Origin: Excoecaria cochinchinensis
Taxonomy: Eukaryota; Streptophyta; Magnoliopsida; Malpighiales; Euphorbiaceae
DNA: 64,000 nt
Assembly: GCA_947683425.1 (NCBI GenBank)
Contig: CANTUQ010000043.1
Span: 8,441,501 to 8,505,500, forward strand
Reading direction: 5' to 3'
Shown: positions 1-11,866 of the stretch, piece by piece
Layout of the letters: the number at the start of each line of letters is the position of its first letter
How positions within the stretch are numbered: the stretch's first letter is position 1
Notes under the pieces: generated by a model
What the model saw: the letters and a program-made list of their open reading frames with translations, nothing else
Told to the model about the DNA's origin: nothing
The model's database searches: none
Program-made: the position numbers and the translations under genes

Positions 1-1139
1 TAGACCTCATTTTTAGACAAAGTGTCCTGCTTAAAAATTGTTTCCTAGGATGTCTAGTTTCCAATGGAACAAATTTAAGGTCATTTGGACTCATAAATTA
101 AGAGATATGCATTAAACACTACAGACTATTCAAATCAACCCAGCTAGACAAAAACACGTCCGTTTATTGCCATTTCTAGGCCTCTTACAGACAGAATTAA
201 TTTATGGTCTCTTTCATACTTTTTAGTATACGGAGGTTATGGTTCAAATGGCGCAATAAATACTCAATTTGGAGTTTTCAAACTCCAGATATGATCAAAA
301 CACTACACGGAGGTCTAATAAAATATAAGCAGAATTTTTCCTTAACACTAGGGTTCATACTTGATCACATACAATACTCATGGAAATTCACTTAACACTT
401 CAATTCACATCCATTTTACATTTAATCTATATCAAACATCAATTAACATATATAATTTCAAAACACATTAAACATGCATCAATTCAAATACAATCCAAAA
501 CCTCTTGGAGGACTCCTTCCTTTCTCTTTTATATCACTTTCTCTTTTCCTTTGCCAGCTCTACTTGCCTCCTTAACTCACATGCACTTACAATACATACA
601 CAAGTCCATTAGACTATACTCATAGCTAGCAATGAAGTAAAAAACAGAAAGAGATGAATAAAACAAACTATATACTAATCTACATTTCCAGCCAATTACT
701 CAATCTTCTAAACTATCTCTACCCAACTCTTAGAACTTTATGGCAAATGAGAGAGACAAAGGAAGAATGGACTTTTTAAGAGAGAGGCCGGCTCAAAGAA
801 CAAAATGGCAAATTTTACCTACACTTCCACCTCATGTTTGCATGCAAATATGAGGTGTCCAACTCCTAACTCTCCTTATGCAAGGTGGTTGGCTAACATC
901 ACAACACCTAGCATCCACTAACTTTCACTTAACACTAACTAATCACTTTTACTTTAACTAATCATCATTTATAACTCAATCATGCAAATTACATTTTAGC
1001 CACTACACTATTTTGTTTCTTTTCAATTAAGTCCCTACTCACATTTCCAATTAGGTCCAATTCAGTAAACCCTAATTAACACTCACTTATTTACACTAAT
1101 CACACTCAATACTACTAGGGTGATTTTTGGGATGTTACA
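1..1139 (-). mobile_element. Tekay-like LTR fragment, cut by the window edge
   Basis: Read on the minus strand, this piece begins at 1139 with TGTAACATCCC, an LTR start of the Tekay/Del chromovirus type. It resembles the LTR that starts at 60944 (shared CACCCTAGTAG phrase near the start, shared text around 20-110 and 59820-59900). It is AT-rich and has no coding region. The small reading frames here lack codon structure. The rest of the element lies to the left of the window. Confidence 0.65.
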
Positions 1140-2791
1140 GACCGGCCACTCTCTTACTCTCCTTTAAATTTCTGCTTTTGGCTCATTGTTCTTTTTTTCT
1201 TTCTTGCTCTTGGTTCTGCCGTGGTTCTTCCCTTTTATTCTCTTTTTCATTTGCTCCTTAAGTGGATCACTTGGATTGGTTTGAATAGAGTGAGATAAGG
1301 GTAGAATTGGTTCTTGAGAAGGTAAGTAGTGTGATTTTGTTAGTATTGATCTTCTTCTTCTACTTTGGTTTTCTATTTTGATTTTTTTATGTGAGAAGAG
1401 GATTGATTCATGGGTTATTTTGAATGATTTTGGTTGAAGCTGTGGATGAGATTAAGGATAAAGGCAAAGAGAAGATTGGAATCAAATAGAGAGCAGTGAT
1501 CAAGCTACCTGGAGGTGGGGATCGAGTGCGATTTCAATTATTTTTGCTTGTGTTTGTGTTTGAGTAATTTATACTCACATAGAGATAGGTATGAGTAGTG
1601 ATGTCTGGTGAACTTTGTCTAGTTCAATCTATTAGTTGTATACTTGTTTATATGCTCATTTTGATTGCTTGCAGTGTTTAATTGAGCATGGTCTTTATAT
1701 GAACTTTTGAGTTAGGGTAAAGTGTAATTTGAATGTTTTATGGTTTAATTCACATGTTGAGTGCATTCCTAATTAATAATAAGCATATAATGATTATAAT
1801 TTGATTATAACATGTCTTGACATGCATTTGAGTGATGAGGTAAGTGTTAGTGCATGTTTGAGTATTGGTTATGTTGGGAAGAAGTAGAGTGAAGTGCAGA
1901 TTCTAGGTAGTTCCCGCCTCTGTCGCAAGCGCAACAGAGTGAGAAATTGCCTTTGCATTGCTAAGGAGCCCTCTGTCACGCTAAGCTGAGCTCCAGCGCG
2001 ATCGTGCCTCCGAGCGCGAACGCGAAGAGGAAGTGCCCGATCTCTATTGCGAGCGGGACAGAGCTTGGTATTGTGAGCATCTGCCGAGTTGTGCTTCATC
2101 GCGAGTGCGCCTTCGCGCGATCGTGCGACGGGGTACCCTACCCTCTGTCGTGATCACGACAGAGGCCCTTCCTACCGGCCCTATTTTCTGAATTGATTCT
2201 TTTTGCCCACTTTGCATGGATTCACATTATTGCATGGTACATGGTTTTACTCATCCCTTGATGACATTATTGTTCTACCTTTTGTATTAATAATTGATGA
2301 CGTGTTAGAGATATGACTTATAAATTTAGGTATTGTCAAGTGATATGCTTCAAGGGAGTGATTTGAGCCTGAAGTGTCATAGTAGTGAATAGATAAGCAT
2401 GCTTATAAAGGGTTAGAGGCGGTTGCTATAGTGACCTTAGTTCTGTCTATTTGATGAATACCTAGTGCATTCAATGCTATTGAGTTAGTTCTTTAGAGTT
2501 TATACAGTATCCACAGTACTCGTATCCACCATTGTTGAGAATTCAGGCTTCTAATATATATTTGTAATGTACAAGAGATGAAGTAGAGACTTGTATATGT
2601 ATATGAACATTGTATGATATGTTACCGATATCGTTTGCCATATTTGGGATTTTTGCACATGAATGGGTTGAAGCTTGATGGTATTTGCTTATAAGGATGT
2701 GTATATGATTGTTTGTATATGAAATGACTATCAATATGCCTTTGATATATCGGTGACTTCGTTTGAAGTCTATTGCTTTAGTTTGTCCCCA

Positions 2792-2828
2792 CTAAGCGTT
2801 ATCGCTTAGCACGGGTGTTTTTCCCGTA
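2792..2828 (+). other. Conserved LTR double hairpin, copy 1
   Basis: Stem 1 is CTAAGCG / CGCTTAG around a TTAT loop. Directly after it, stem 2 is ACGGG / CCCGT around a T-rich loop. The same pair recurs in six other LTRs of this window. Confidence 0.7.
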
Positions 2829-2924
2829 TAGGTTTATAGGATTGGATCAGAGAGTTTGCATCTGCAGGGCTTGGCCACTAGGAGCTTGTTTAAGATATTT
2901 TTGTATAAGATGGAGCTTCTTATT

Positions 2925-4961
2925 ATGACGCGCGCCGAACCTCGTGGGCGCCCCTTGACCGCCCGCTTGACGGCGATCGGGCAAGTGAGGTTCGTTGACA
3001 ACTTGTAAGGTATTTACAAGTGCATCTATTTTGGGCAACAAGGAGGTTTCATGGAGTCGCCACCCAATAGAACATTGGAAAAGCTCGTCTCGCCTTAGTG
3101 AGCCTAAGACGGCGCATATATCCATTTTGGGCTAGCCAAAGGGTCTTGGAGGTAATCACCCCAATAGGACATTGGGAATGACCCTCTAGCCCTATGGAGC
3201 CTAGGATTTATTGAGTCGTTTGACATAAGAGGTGTCTTGGAGGTCTCATTCCAATGAGTGATCGGATAGACCTGTTGACTCGTTAAGCCCAAAGACCAAA
3301 GATGGATTCCAAACTTTTCATCTATTTCTACCTTGATTAATTTTATGATTAAATTTTTAGCTTATTAGTCCACTCTCTCTCCACACGATGCGATTAAAGT
3401 CGTAATTATTCACGTTAAAACGTTAATAAATAAATAAAGCAAGAATAAAAACAAAATAAACATTCCAAAATAACTTACAATAATACTAGGAGCGGAATAC
3501 AACTCCACTTATAAAAAGTGCGATACATGCATAAAACGGGGAAATTCATTTATTTTTAGGACTTTGGTCCTCGAATGCATTTATTATGAAAATGATTTTT
3601 TATGTGACGTTTTCATTGACTAAAATAGGACTTTGGTCCTTTATTTGCAAAAAATCGCCAAATTAATTAATATAAAACATTTGTCCATTCTTATTTAACT
3701 CAAAATAAAACAATTTACATAAACATAAAGATAATAAGAAACGCGTAATTAAATAAATAAATGGCAAAGGGATAAAGGATTAAACCTATTAGAGTCTTCC
3801 ATGTTGTGCATGACAACTTCCTCTCAAGCTCAAACCATCCCAAGGACCATAAATTACAATCTCACAAAATAATCAATAATATTAATACTTATGAACAAAG
3901 CAAGAATAAATGTAAATGAAGATTAAAATTCAAAATAAATAAAAACTACTGATATTCTTCTTATTTACAGAAAAGAAAAGATTTTGGAAAATAAAAGAAA
4001 AATAATAAAAGAAATAAATAACAAAAGGAGATAAAATAGCTTGGAAAAATGGAGACAGAACCTAGGGACGGCCATAAAACTTTTACCGACGGGCGTCTGT
4101 TGGGGTGACCGGCGAGTAATAGGGGCACCATTTACGTGTCGTCGCTCAGTGGAGAGACGAGCGTCGGTGACCTTATTGCCCGTCGGTCACCTCTGTTCTT
4201 CAAAAAAAGCAGTAAAAACAAAACTTTTCACAATTTCACAACAAAAATGATTTTTCCCAACACAAAAACCGAAAATAAATGCAAAGATTTAAAATAAATT
4301 AAACAGAATGTATGTCCAGAATATTTACCCTCGGATTTTACCTTTTAGGATGGATTTCGGATGATTCAAATCTCGAACGCTTCACGAGAAAAGAGCAAAA
4401 ATTAAGGAAAGAAATTTGGGTTTTTCTTTCTTGATAATCACAAAAGTGTTCAAGTGTTGGAATCTGTAAATATTGATGGGAAACTAATCGATTTTAGCTC
4501 CGTTCAATTAATTAGATTCACCAAATCAAAATAAACTAAAGATGAAAATGAAGAAATTTTTTAATGAGATGAAAAAGTTAGAATCAATAATCAGAAAAGG
4601 ATTTTTAGGGTAAACAGTAGCTAAAATCGTCCAACCCCCAAAGGGCGCCGGATGTCTGTGCAAGGACTCGTGTCCGTTGCCCGTCTCACCGACGGCCCGT
4701 CCCTCTTGATGAGAGACGAAACCTCCAGCGAGCGATGGGTGGCCCATTACCGACGGGCTGACCGCCGATTGAGGAAGAACCTTCTTTTCAAGCCCAAAAA
4801 CCCCTAATTTTCTTTTTCTCATTACTGCAAATAAAAATCCATATTTCTCATGAATCTAGAGGACCAAAATCTCCAGATCTCATCCGTTCATTTGAAATCG
4901 GGCATCGATTTCTTCATCGGGTAATCTCTGATCTGGACTACCTCGGGACACGGTGCTTACA
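2925..4961 (-). mobile_element. Solo LTR of a Tat-lineage element
   Basis: On the minus strand it runs from TGTAAGCACCGTGTCCC (4961) to GCGCGCGTCATA (2925), about 2.04 kb, and matches the LTRs of the element at 15406-32992. A perfect 5-bp target duplication CTTAT flanks it (2920-2924 and 4962-4966). No internal region remains, so this is the product of LTR-LTR recombination. The terminal CA has become TA. It keeps GACGGGC motifs, but the TATA box of the intact copies is not recognisable. The small frames 2847-3292 are LTR text, not genes. Confidence 0.88.
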
Positions 4962-5220
4962 CTTATGTTTTGAGTAACATCATTATATATATAGAGAAGT
5001 ATAGTACCGAAATGTAAATGTTAATTATATTATATATATGTCCTAAGTATAAAGCTTTTGTAATATGTACAGTTTATATATATTATAAGAGTAGTATGTT
5101 TGGCCCAAATATTATAATTATTTATTATTATTGCTTCCGCTTTGGAGTTGATCATGTATGTATGCATTTGTGTGTGCATGGCGCCCCGATATTCCTTCCC
5201 AGGGGTATCGGGGTGTTATA

Positions 5221-6091
5221 GCAGCTGCCTATGATGGCCCCGCTTGGGTCTTTCGGCCAACCTCCGAGATGGTCATTCTCAGTGTAGTGAAAATGTTTTG
5301 AGACTTGGTCTCCCTTGCTACTTTCGGGTATAAAAAAATGTTTTTGAGGCTTTGGTCTCCAGTGTAGTGTGTCATCGAGGCTTCAGTCTCTCACAATTGA
5401 TATTGTTCGCAGTATCCCGAGTTGTGTAGTGCTCCCGTATCCACAGCTAGTGAGTTTAGGCTAATGTTTGAGATGTGTGAGTGTATGTTCAGTGTAGTGT
5501 TATAATTAGATGAGTGGCTTGGATTAGTGTTTTGTTATATTGTGATTTTAATTAGTGTTGTTCATACCTTTGTTTTAGTGATTACGTTTTGATATGTCTA
5601 ATATGATTTTGATATGTTATGCATATGATATCTCACATGTTGCTATGGTAAGCATTTTGGTAAGTGCACGTATTTGTATTTGCATGACTTGTTATATTCC
5701 TGTTTAGAGTATTTGTTTCCTTTTATCCTTGTACCTCCCCACTAAGCGTTATCGCTTAGCACGGGTTGTTTTCCCGTGTAGGTGATAGGATTTTGGTTCC
5801 GTTCGAGGCGCGCATCTGCAGGGTCGGCCACTAGGAGTTAGAGTTATATTTTGTGCTCCTCCTGTATTTTTGTATATTTATTAGTATATGCAGTCTTTTG
5901 TAGTTTTGGCATATGTGCTTGTATTTAAAAAAGGGATTCTGATATAACTTTTGGTTATGTATATAATTAGACTTTGTTTATATAAAATTTATTATTGTTA
6001 TTGTATGCTTTCGCTGAGATATTTGTACGTTTGTGAGTGAGTGTCGGGTAGCGCTCCGGTATCCTTCCAATGGGGGCATCGGGGTGTTACA
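5221..6091 (+). mobile_element. 5'-truncated LTR of a Tekay-like mini-element
   Basis: It aligns with the 3' third of the LTR at 43143-43974 and ends at GGGGTGTTACA (6091), directly before a primer site. It carries the double hairpin at 5742-5778. The 5' part is missing at the junction with the previous LTR end (5220). It serves as the 5' LTR of the element whose internal region is 6092-6859. Confidence 0.7.
5742..5778 (+). other. Conserved LTR double hairpin, copy 2
   Basis: Perfect 7-bp stem CTAAGCG / CGCTTAG with a TTAT loop, followed by the 6-bp stem CACGGG / CCCGTG. This is the most regular form of the motif. Confidence 0.75.
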
Positions 6092-6859
6092 TTTAGTGGT
6101 ATCAGAGCGCCGATTTAGTCGGTTCTGGTCTATGTGATGCTTGAGTATAGAGTACTTGCATGTGGGTCTGTTCAGTGGCGTGGCCTAATGCAGATGTCAT
6201 TCTCTGTAGTGTATAAATGAAGGATAAGTGAGATGTCGGATGTAGTGAGTGATATCAAATTATGTGCTTAGTATGAGTTTGAGGTGACACTCTGTATGCC
6301 CGTCAGCTATCTCCTTTGAATTATGTGAACAAGAGCATATTGAAACATGGGGATAGAAAAAAGTGCATTACTGTAGCTTACATTGCATTTTCGCATTATT
6401 TTGCATACATAATCACTACATAGCCATTTTATCCCCATCCCTCAATTGTATGTGAAAAGCATCATTGTATGTGTTTTATTGAGAAAAAGCTAATAGGATA
6501 TACATTGAGTGATTGATGTTAAGAAGAAGTGTCTGGTTAAGAGTGCCGTGCATTAAGGAAAGTGTGAAGTGTTAGTAGTCAGAGTAAGAAGAAAAGAGTG
6601 TTATGGATTAGTGTGCTAGTAAAAGAGATAAGATTTGGACTATGTCATGAGTGTTATATGTATGAGGTAAGTAATATGTGTCTGATGGATTTGAAGTATT
6701 CGAATTGCTTATTAAGATGTCATGAGTAGATTGGTTCCGGTGTTAAGTGTATATATTTTGATAGCTGAATGGTATGAGTGGTAGCGATTTGGAGATTAGT
6801 CTATGGACTTACTTGTGTAAGTAAATTTTGAGGATGAAATTTATTAAGGGAGAGAGATT
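6092..6859 (+). mobile_element. Internal region of a Tekay-like mini-element without gag or pol
   Basis: Only about 0.77 kb lies between the primer site and the 3' LTR. The leader is homologous to the one at 40605-40730 (both carry a TAATGCAGATGT phrase near the start). I find no gag zinc knuckle, protease or reverse transcriptase. It ends in a purine-rich tract, AAGGGAGAGAGA (6846-6857), just before the LTR start. The element must have depended on proteins supplied by relatives. Confidence 0.7.
6097..6108 (+). promoter_or_regulatory. Primer binding site, initiator-Met tRNA type
   Basis: TGGTATCAGAGC lies 5 bp after the LTR end at 6091. It is the usual minus-strand primer site of plant Tekay/Del chromoviruses, complementary to the 3' end of initiator methionine tRNA. 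Confidence 0.85.
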
Positions 6860-7768
6860 TGTAACACCCCAAATCGGGCCTAGTCGGAATTTGCATGCAT
6901 ATTTGGATATATTAAGGGTATATTGGACTTTGATCAAGAGAAGGATGTATTAATTAAGGCCAAGGTGAAAGTCAAAGATATTTTTATTTGGACCAATAGG
7001 AGAGGCGCATGTGGATCAAGAGGATTGTGACATGTGGTGGGTTAGTGTGGAGCATTAATTGTGGAAAGAAAGAAAAGTAAAAGAAGAGAGAGGGAAGGGC
7101 AAAATTGCCAAGTCCCATTCATGCCCTCTCTTCCTTCCCGTTCTCTCTTTTCTTTTCTTCTTTCCCGTTTCTTGCTCTTCATCTCCTTGTTTGTGGGTGT
7201 TTTTGGTAGAGTTGGGAGCTGGATTGAAGAGGTAAGTGTTTGGTTTTGGTTGCTTGTGTTCTTGTTTCCTTCTCCTTCTTGTTTTGTCTGAGATTGTGGA
7301 TTTAGGGTTTTGGTTAAGTGATTTATGGGTTTGTTTGTGCAAGAACTTGGTTGCAAGAAGAAGAGTAAGGGCAGAAAGGAGGTTCAAGGTTAAAGAACAG
7401 CTTGGTTTTGGACTTCAAGAGGTTTGGGAGTTTTGTTTTTCTTCTTATTCTTTCGGATCAAGTCTGTGTGTGTGTTGGGTCTGATTTTCGAAAATTTTGA
7501 GTGTTTTGTATGAGTTTATGCATGAGTTGATTGGGTAATTTTGTTAGCAAAGCATGTTAGTGATTAAGATAAATGTATGTGAGTTTTGTAGTAAAAATGC
7601 ATGAATTAGGGTAAGTTCTGATCTTAATATTCTTGTTTTGAATTTTTGGATTCTCAATTGAATTTATTGTTCAAGTTAGTGCAAAGTGAGTGTGTTTTTG
7701 ATTATGAGCATGTTTTGGAAGCTATTGAGTGCTGAGGTAAGAGTTATTGCAAGTTTGAGTGATGTGGG
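6860..7768 (+). mobile_element. 3' LTR of the mini-element, first part
   Basis: It starts TGTAACACCCC at 6860, right after the polypurine tract. Splice-donor-like sites AGGTAAGT (7231) and AGGTAAGA (7736) match those of related LTRs. The LTR is broken at 7768 by the outer Tat element and resumes at 38119, with the duplicated GTGGG on both sides. The small frames 7042-7484 on either strand come from CT/GA-rich LTR text and I do not call them. Confidence 0.75.
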
Positions 7769-10158
7769 TGTGACGCGCGCCGGACCCGCATGGGCACCCC
7801 TTGACCGCCCGCTTGTGGGCGATCGGGCATTTGAGGTCCGTTGACAACTTGTAACGAATTACAAGTGCGTCTATTTTGGGCAACAAGGAGGTTTCATGGA
7901 GTCGTCGCCCAATAAAACATTGGGAAAGTTTCTCTCGCCTCAGAGAGCCTAAGACGGCGCTTTCATCCATTTTGGGCAAGCCGAAGGGGTCTTGGAGGTT
8001 AAACCTCTCGCCCAAAGGAGCCTAGGATTTGTTAGGTCATAGAGCATAAGAAGGGTCTTGGAGGGTAAGCCTCTCGCCTCCTTAAGTCCAAAGATAACGC
8101 TTTTATCCATATTGGGCAAGCCAAAGGGGTCTTGGAGGTTAAACCTCTCGCCCAAAGGAGCCTAGGATTAATGTCTTAATCTCGTGACACAAGAGGTGTC
8201 TTGGAGGGTAAACCTCTAGCCTCTTTGAGCCCAAAGACCAGAGAATGGGTTCGGGACTTCGCATCTATTTCTACCTTGATTAATTTTATAATTTGGTTTT
8301 GAGTTTATTAACTCGCTCTCTCTCAACACGATGCAATTTAAATTAAAGGTGCAATCATCCATTTAAGAGCATAAAATAAAATAGCATTAAAGTATAAAAT
8401 AAATTTACAATAATACTAAGGGCAGAATATAACCCTCGCTTGTAAATGTGCGATACATGCATAAAACGGGTTATTCATTAACAATGAGGACATTGGTCCT
8501 CGCATACAATCATTGTGGAAAACGATTTTTATGTGATGGTTTATTTGGGATGAAAATTAGGACATTGGTCCCATTTATTATGAAGAATCCAAATTAATTT
8601 ATTAGAAATATTTGTGTGGTTTTTATTCATGTGTGCATAAAAAAAACATTTTATTCAACGAATATATACAAGGAAATATAAATAAAATGAGAATTGAAAA
8701 TGTGCAATGGAAATACCAAAGTCCGCATAACCTCCTTCTCGTGCATTGGTGCTCAAATGAGAATAAAACAATGATTTGCAACCAAAAATAAAATAGAAGA
8801 TATTCATGTTAGAAATTAACCCAAAGAGATGAGATGACATAAAAGAAAATATGTATAATGACCATATAACATGCATAAGATACTATAACATGCATAGAAA
8901 TAATTATGATGCAATTTAACAAGCATAAAGTGAGATAACATCATGGCAAATGCAATTTATTAATAATGGTGATTAACATGCATGAAAGATTAGTGACAAT
9001 AAATTTTAATACTCCTAGGATGTGCATGAAAACATAACATAAGAATAATAAAACTTAAAATGTATAATAAAGCCTAAAGTAATATCTAACATAAAAGGCA
9101 TAAGAAAATAAATTTGAAATTTAACATAGATGCAAAATATGAACAATGACATTAATAGTAATAATGATACTAATACCTAATGACATCAATAAATGAGTGT
9201 AATATAAATTATCATAATAAAACTAGCATTTATAACAATAATAGCCATAATAAACATCAATGGATGTAAAGAAAATTAACAACCGAAGTTGAACATGCAT
9301 AATGACATAAAAAATAAACACCTTAACATGAAAATGATATGATAAATTTGAAATAATTAACTTGTTAAATAAATAATTGAAGATAAAAGAAGAAGAAAAA
9401 TACGGAGACTAAAAGAATTTACATGTTTAATATGTTAATTGGAAGCAAAAATAAATGAAATTAACAAGATAATTAATGAGTAAAACAAAGAATAATTACC
9501 CTCAAATTCAGTTTTGAAGAATTGAAGGTAGAAGTGTTGAATTCCTTGTCTTCTCTTGTGAAAATCCTTAGAAAATAGCTTGAAAACTTGAAGAAAAACT
9601 CTTGGAAACAAGTGTGTAAGATGGATTTTTCTCTCTCAACTCACAAGCTCTAAAATTCAGTTTTTTTCCTCTCCAAATGTTCTTAGTTCGTCCTCCCTTG
9701 TTTCTGAATTTTTTCTAGTGTTTTAACCCTCAAAAACTACACAAAAACCACCCAAAACCGTCCAAAAATCGTTAAAAAACAAGTGGGGGTCGAAAATGGG
9801 TAAAATGGGGAGAAAATGGGGCCACTGCGCGCTGCACGCAAAGCACAGTCGTGCTTTCAAAGAAGCACAGCTGTGCTTTCGCGCACGCGCAGTGCAGCGC
9901 AAAGTACAGCCGTGCTTTTCGGGCATTTTTTTTTAAATTTTAAATTTTTATATAAAATACCCTCAACCTAAAACACACTTTTTCTTCTCCAAAATAATTT
10001 TAAAAATATTTTTAAAATATTTAAAATACATTTTTTTACTCATAAATAAGACAAGGAAAATCACTTCCGAGCTCCAATCTTTTTGCCTATAAGCCGGCGT
10101 AGCTAAATTTCATCATCGGGTAATCCTGATGAAGGCTACTCGGGACCCGGTGTCTACA
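7769..10158 (-). repeat. 3' LTR of the outer Tat element
   Basis: On the minus strand it runs TGTAGACACCGGGTCCC (10158) to GCGCGCGTCACA (7769), about 2.39 kb. A GC-rich cassette at 9828-9920 contains the palindrome AAGCACAGCTGTGCTT (9863-9878). A TATATAAAA-like box lies near 9945-9955 on the minus strand. A stretch of about 131 bp is tandemly duplicated near 7935-8168 (TTGGGCAAGCC...GGAGCCTAGG). Most of 8640-9500 is simple AT-rich DNA. By hand it differs from the 5' LTR at roughly 2-2.5% of positions. Confidence 0.9.
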
Positions 10159-10178
10159 GTTGCCCCCAATTTTGGGGA
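10159..10178 (-). promoter_or_regulatory. Polypurine tract of the outer Tat element
   Basis: On the minus strand CCCCAAAATTGGGGGCAAC abuts the LTR start at 10158. The GGGGGCAAC core is shared with the inner element (30942-30950). It would prime plus-strand DNA synthesis. Confidence 0.75.
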
Positions 10179-10304
10179 GGCTAGTGCATGGGAGCCTAAG
10201 TGAGCCAAAATTCAGGAAAAGGAAAGAAACGCGTACCTAAAGCGGCGATCTTCCTGCTTGATGGAGTTATGATGATAGCTGTTGCTGTCTTTTGGTTGTA
10301 GCTG

Positions 10305-10757
10305 GTAAAGCCGTGGTCGTGCTAACCTCTTGTGGGTAATGCCGCCATCATGCTAACTGCTGTGAATTGGTAGTGCCGTAGTTATGCCAACCTCTTGTGG
10401 GTAGTGCCGCCATCGTGCTAACCGCTGTGGATTGGTAGTGACGTGGTCGTGCTAACCTCTTGTAGGTAGTGTCGCCATCGTGCTAACCGCTGTGAATTGG
10501 TAGTGCCGTGGTCGTGCTAACCTCTTGTGGGTAGTGCCGCCATCGTGCTAACCGCTGTGAATTGGTAGTGCCGTGGTCGTACCAACCTCTTGTGGGTAGT
10601 GCCGCCATCGTGCTAACAGCTGTGAATTGGTAGTGCCGTGGTCGTGCCAACCTCTTGTGGGTAGTGCCGCCATCGTGCTAACCGCTGTGAATTGGTAGTG
10701 CCGTGGTCGTGCCAACCTCTTGTGGGTAGTGCCGCCATCGTGCTAACCGTTGTGAAT
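10305..10757 (-). repeat. Tandem array of seven 65-bp units
   Basis: Units start at 10305, 10370, 10435, 10500, 10565, 10630 and 10695. Each 65-bp unit consists of two diverged halves of about 31 and 34 bp, both beginning GTAGTGCCG or a close variant, so the array is also about 14 half-units. It lies just inside the polypurine tract. Such 3' untranslated arrays are a known source of plant satellite DNA in Tat/Ogre elements. There are no unique spacers between units. Confidence 0.9.
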
Positions 10758-11866
10758 TTTTGAGTTGTGCTCCTTTAGATGCTTGGACTGGTGTCGTCAC
10801 TCGGCTTTTGTTGGTGTTCCCCGCCGATGTCTCCTGCAAGATTGTATGCATAGGAATATACAAGAAATCACGTGTGCATGATATGGAATGCAAATGCTTG
10901 CAAAAATGTATAGATTGTGCCCTAAGTGGTCCAAGTTTTGCTGAGGTTGTAGCTTGCCTGCTCTCCCATGCCCCCTGAATCCTGAGGATCGTCGACAAGT
11001 TTTTTGAAAGAGACGTCCGGTGTATATCCTTTGCCCCGTTGGTCAATGATCATTTACCCCGGGATTCATGTTCTGTGTTGTGTGTTAACTGATTGAAATG
11101 GGATTATTTGAAGTAACGCCGCCCTATTGCTCCAGGCATTGAGCGTCATTGTTTTAAAGGTAGTGCGTCCCTTGTGGATTTTCACACTAACTTTTCTTTG
11201 CGGGAAATGCGTCCCTTAGGGGATTTTCACACAACCCTTTGCCTAATTTTTGCCTGGAATGGACCCAACCAAATCCAGTGGCTTTTGTTCATTTTATATT
11301 TATATTTTAATTTTGTAGGGCAGATTGCCTGTTTCCAGGTTTTCACCCTGCCCTTTTGCCTAACTTTTGCTTAGAGAGCAAGTTATGGTTTTCATCTCTA
11401 ACGGCCTTCTGTTTCTTTTTTTTTTAGAGAAGGTTATCATCAAAGCTTCTGTTAAGAGCAAAAAGCACATATCCAATGAAGTGACTGAGCAATAATTATT
11501 AGATGAACAATTGGTATATCTCTTTTTAAGATAGAACTGAAAGATCAATGAAAATATATTCTTTTATTCATTGCAAAATTGTGTACATTTCTCTATGATT
11601 TCATCATACATGATTTTCATTTGACAAGAATTCAAAAGCATATGACTACACCTAATCTCGGAGTGGATTTTGTCAGCATCAAACTCCTGTTATCAATCGG
11701 CCCTCTCGGGTTTTCTCGATTGAATATTTTCTCTTGGCCCTTAATTTTTGCCCAGGATGCCTTTTTTTTGGTTTTCAACCTGACAGGGCGCCCAATTTTA
11801 GCAAGGCCGCCTTTTTTCGGTTTTCGACCCGCGGGGCATTTATTCTCTTCTTTTTATTTTTGGTCT
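10758..11866 (-). other. 3' non-coding region of the outer Tat element with a relic of the antisense gene
   Basis: No intact gene. The plus strand around 11115-11250 matches the end of exon 1 and the first part of the intron of the inner element's antisense gene (shared ATTGCTCCAG, then the repeated TTTTCACAC phrase). The GT donor has been lost and exon 2 is absent. 11540-11860 matches the short stretch that follows pol in the other two Tat copies. I read this as a deleted accessory region. Confidence 0.6.

Larger units (their letters stand above)
1140..5220 (+). mobile_element. Tekay-like LTR remnant, split by a Tat solo LTR
   Basis: The 3' end is clear (GGGGTGTTATA at 5210-5220) but the LTR start is missing. 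Landmarks shared with the LTR at 41362-43974 occur in the same order: splice-donor-like AGGTAAGT at about 1321 and 1839, a CpG-rich palindromic stretch at 1917-2160, the TTATAAAGGGTT box near 2402, and the double hairpin at 2792-2828. A Tat solo LTR interrupts it at 2925-4961. I see no coding function. Confidence 0.65.

Noticed and set aside
6097..6108. tRNA-like sequence, considered as a tRNA gene (also 40610)
   Set aside because: Only 12 bases match a tRNA 3' end, just after an LTR: it is a primer binding site.
7042..7484. Overlapping frames on both strands, 76-110 residues
   Set aside because: They arise from CT/GA-rich LTR sequence and none is kept in the related LTR at 41645-42130 as the same protein.
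10305..10757. Regular repeats considered as a CRISPR array
   Set aside because: Units are contiguous with no unique spacers, and the context is a plant retrotransposon.
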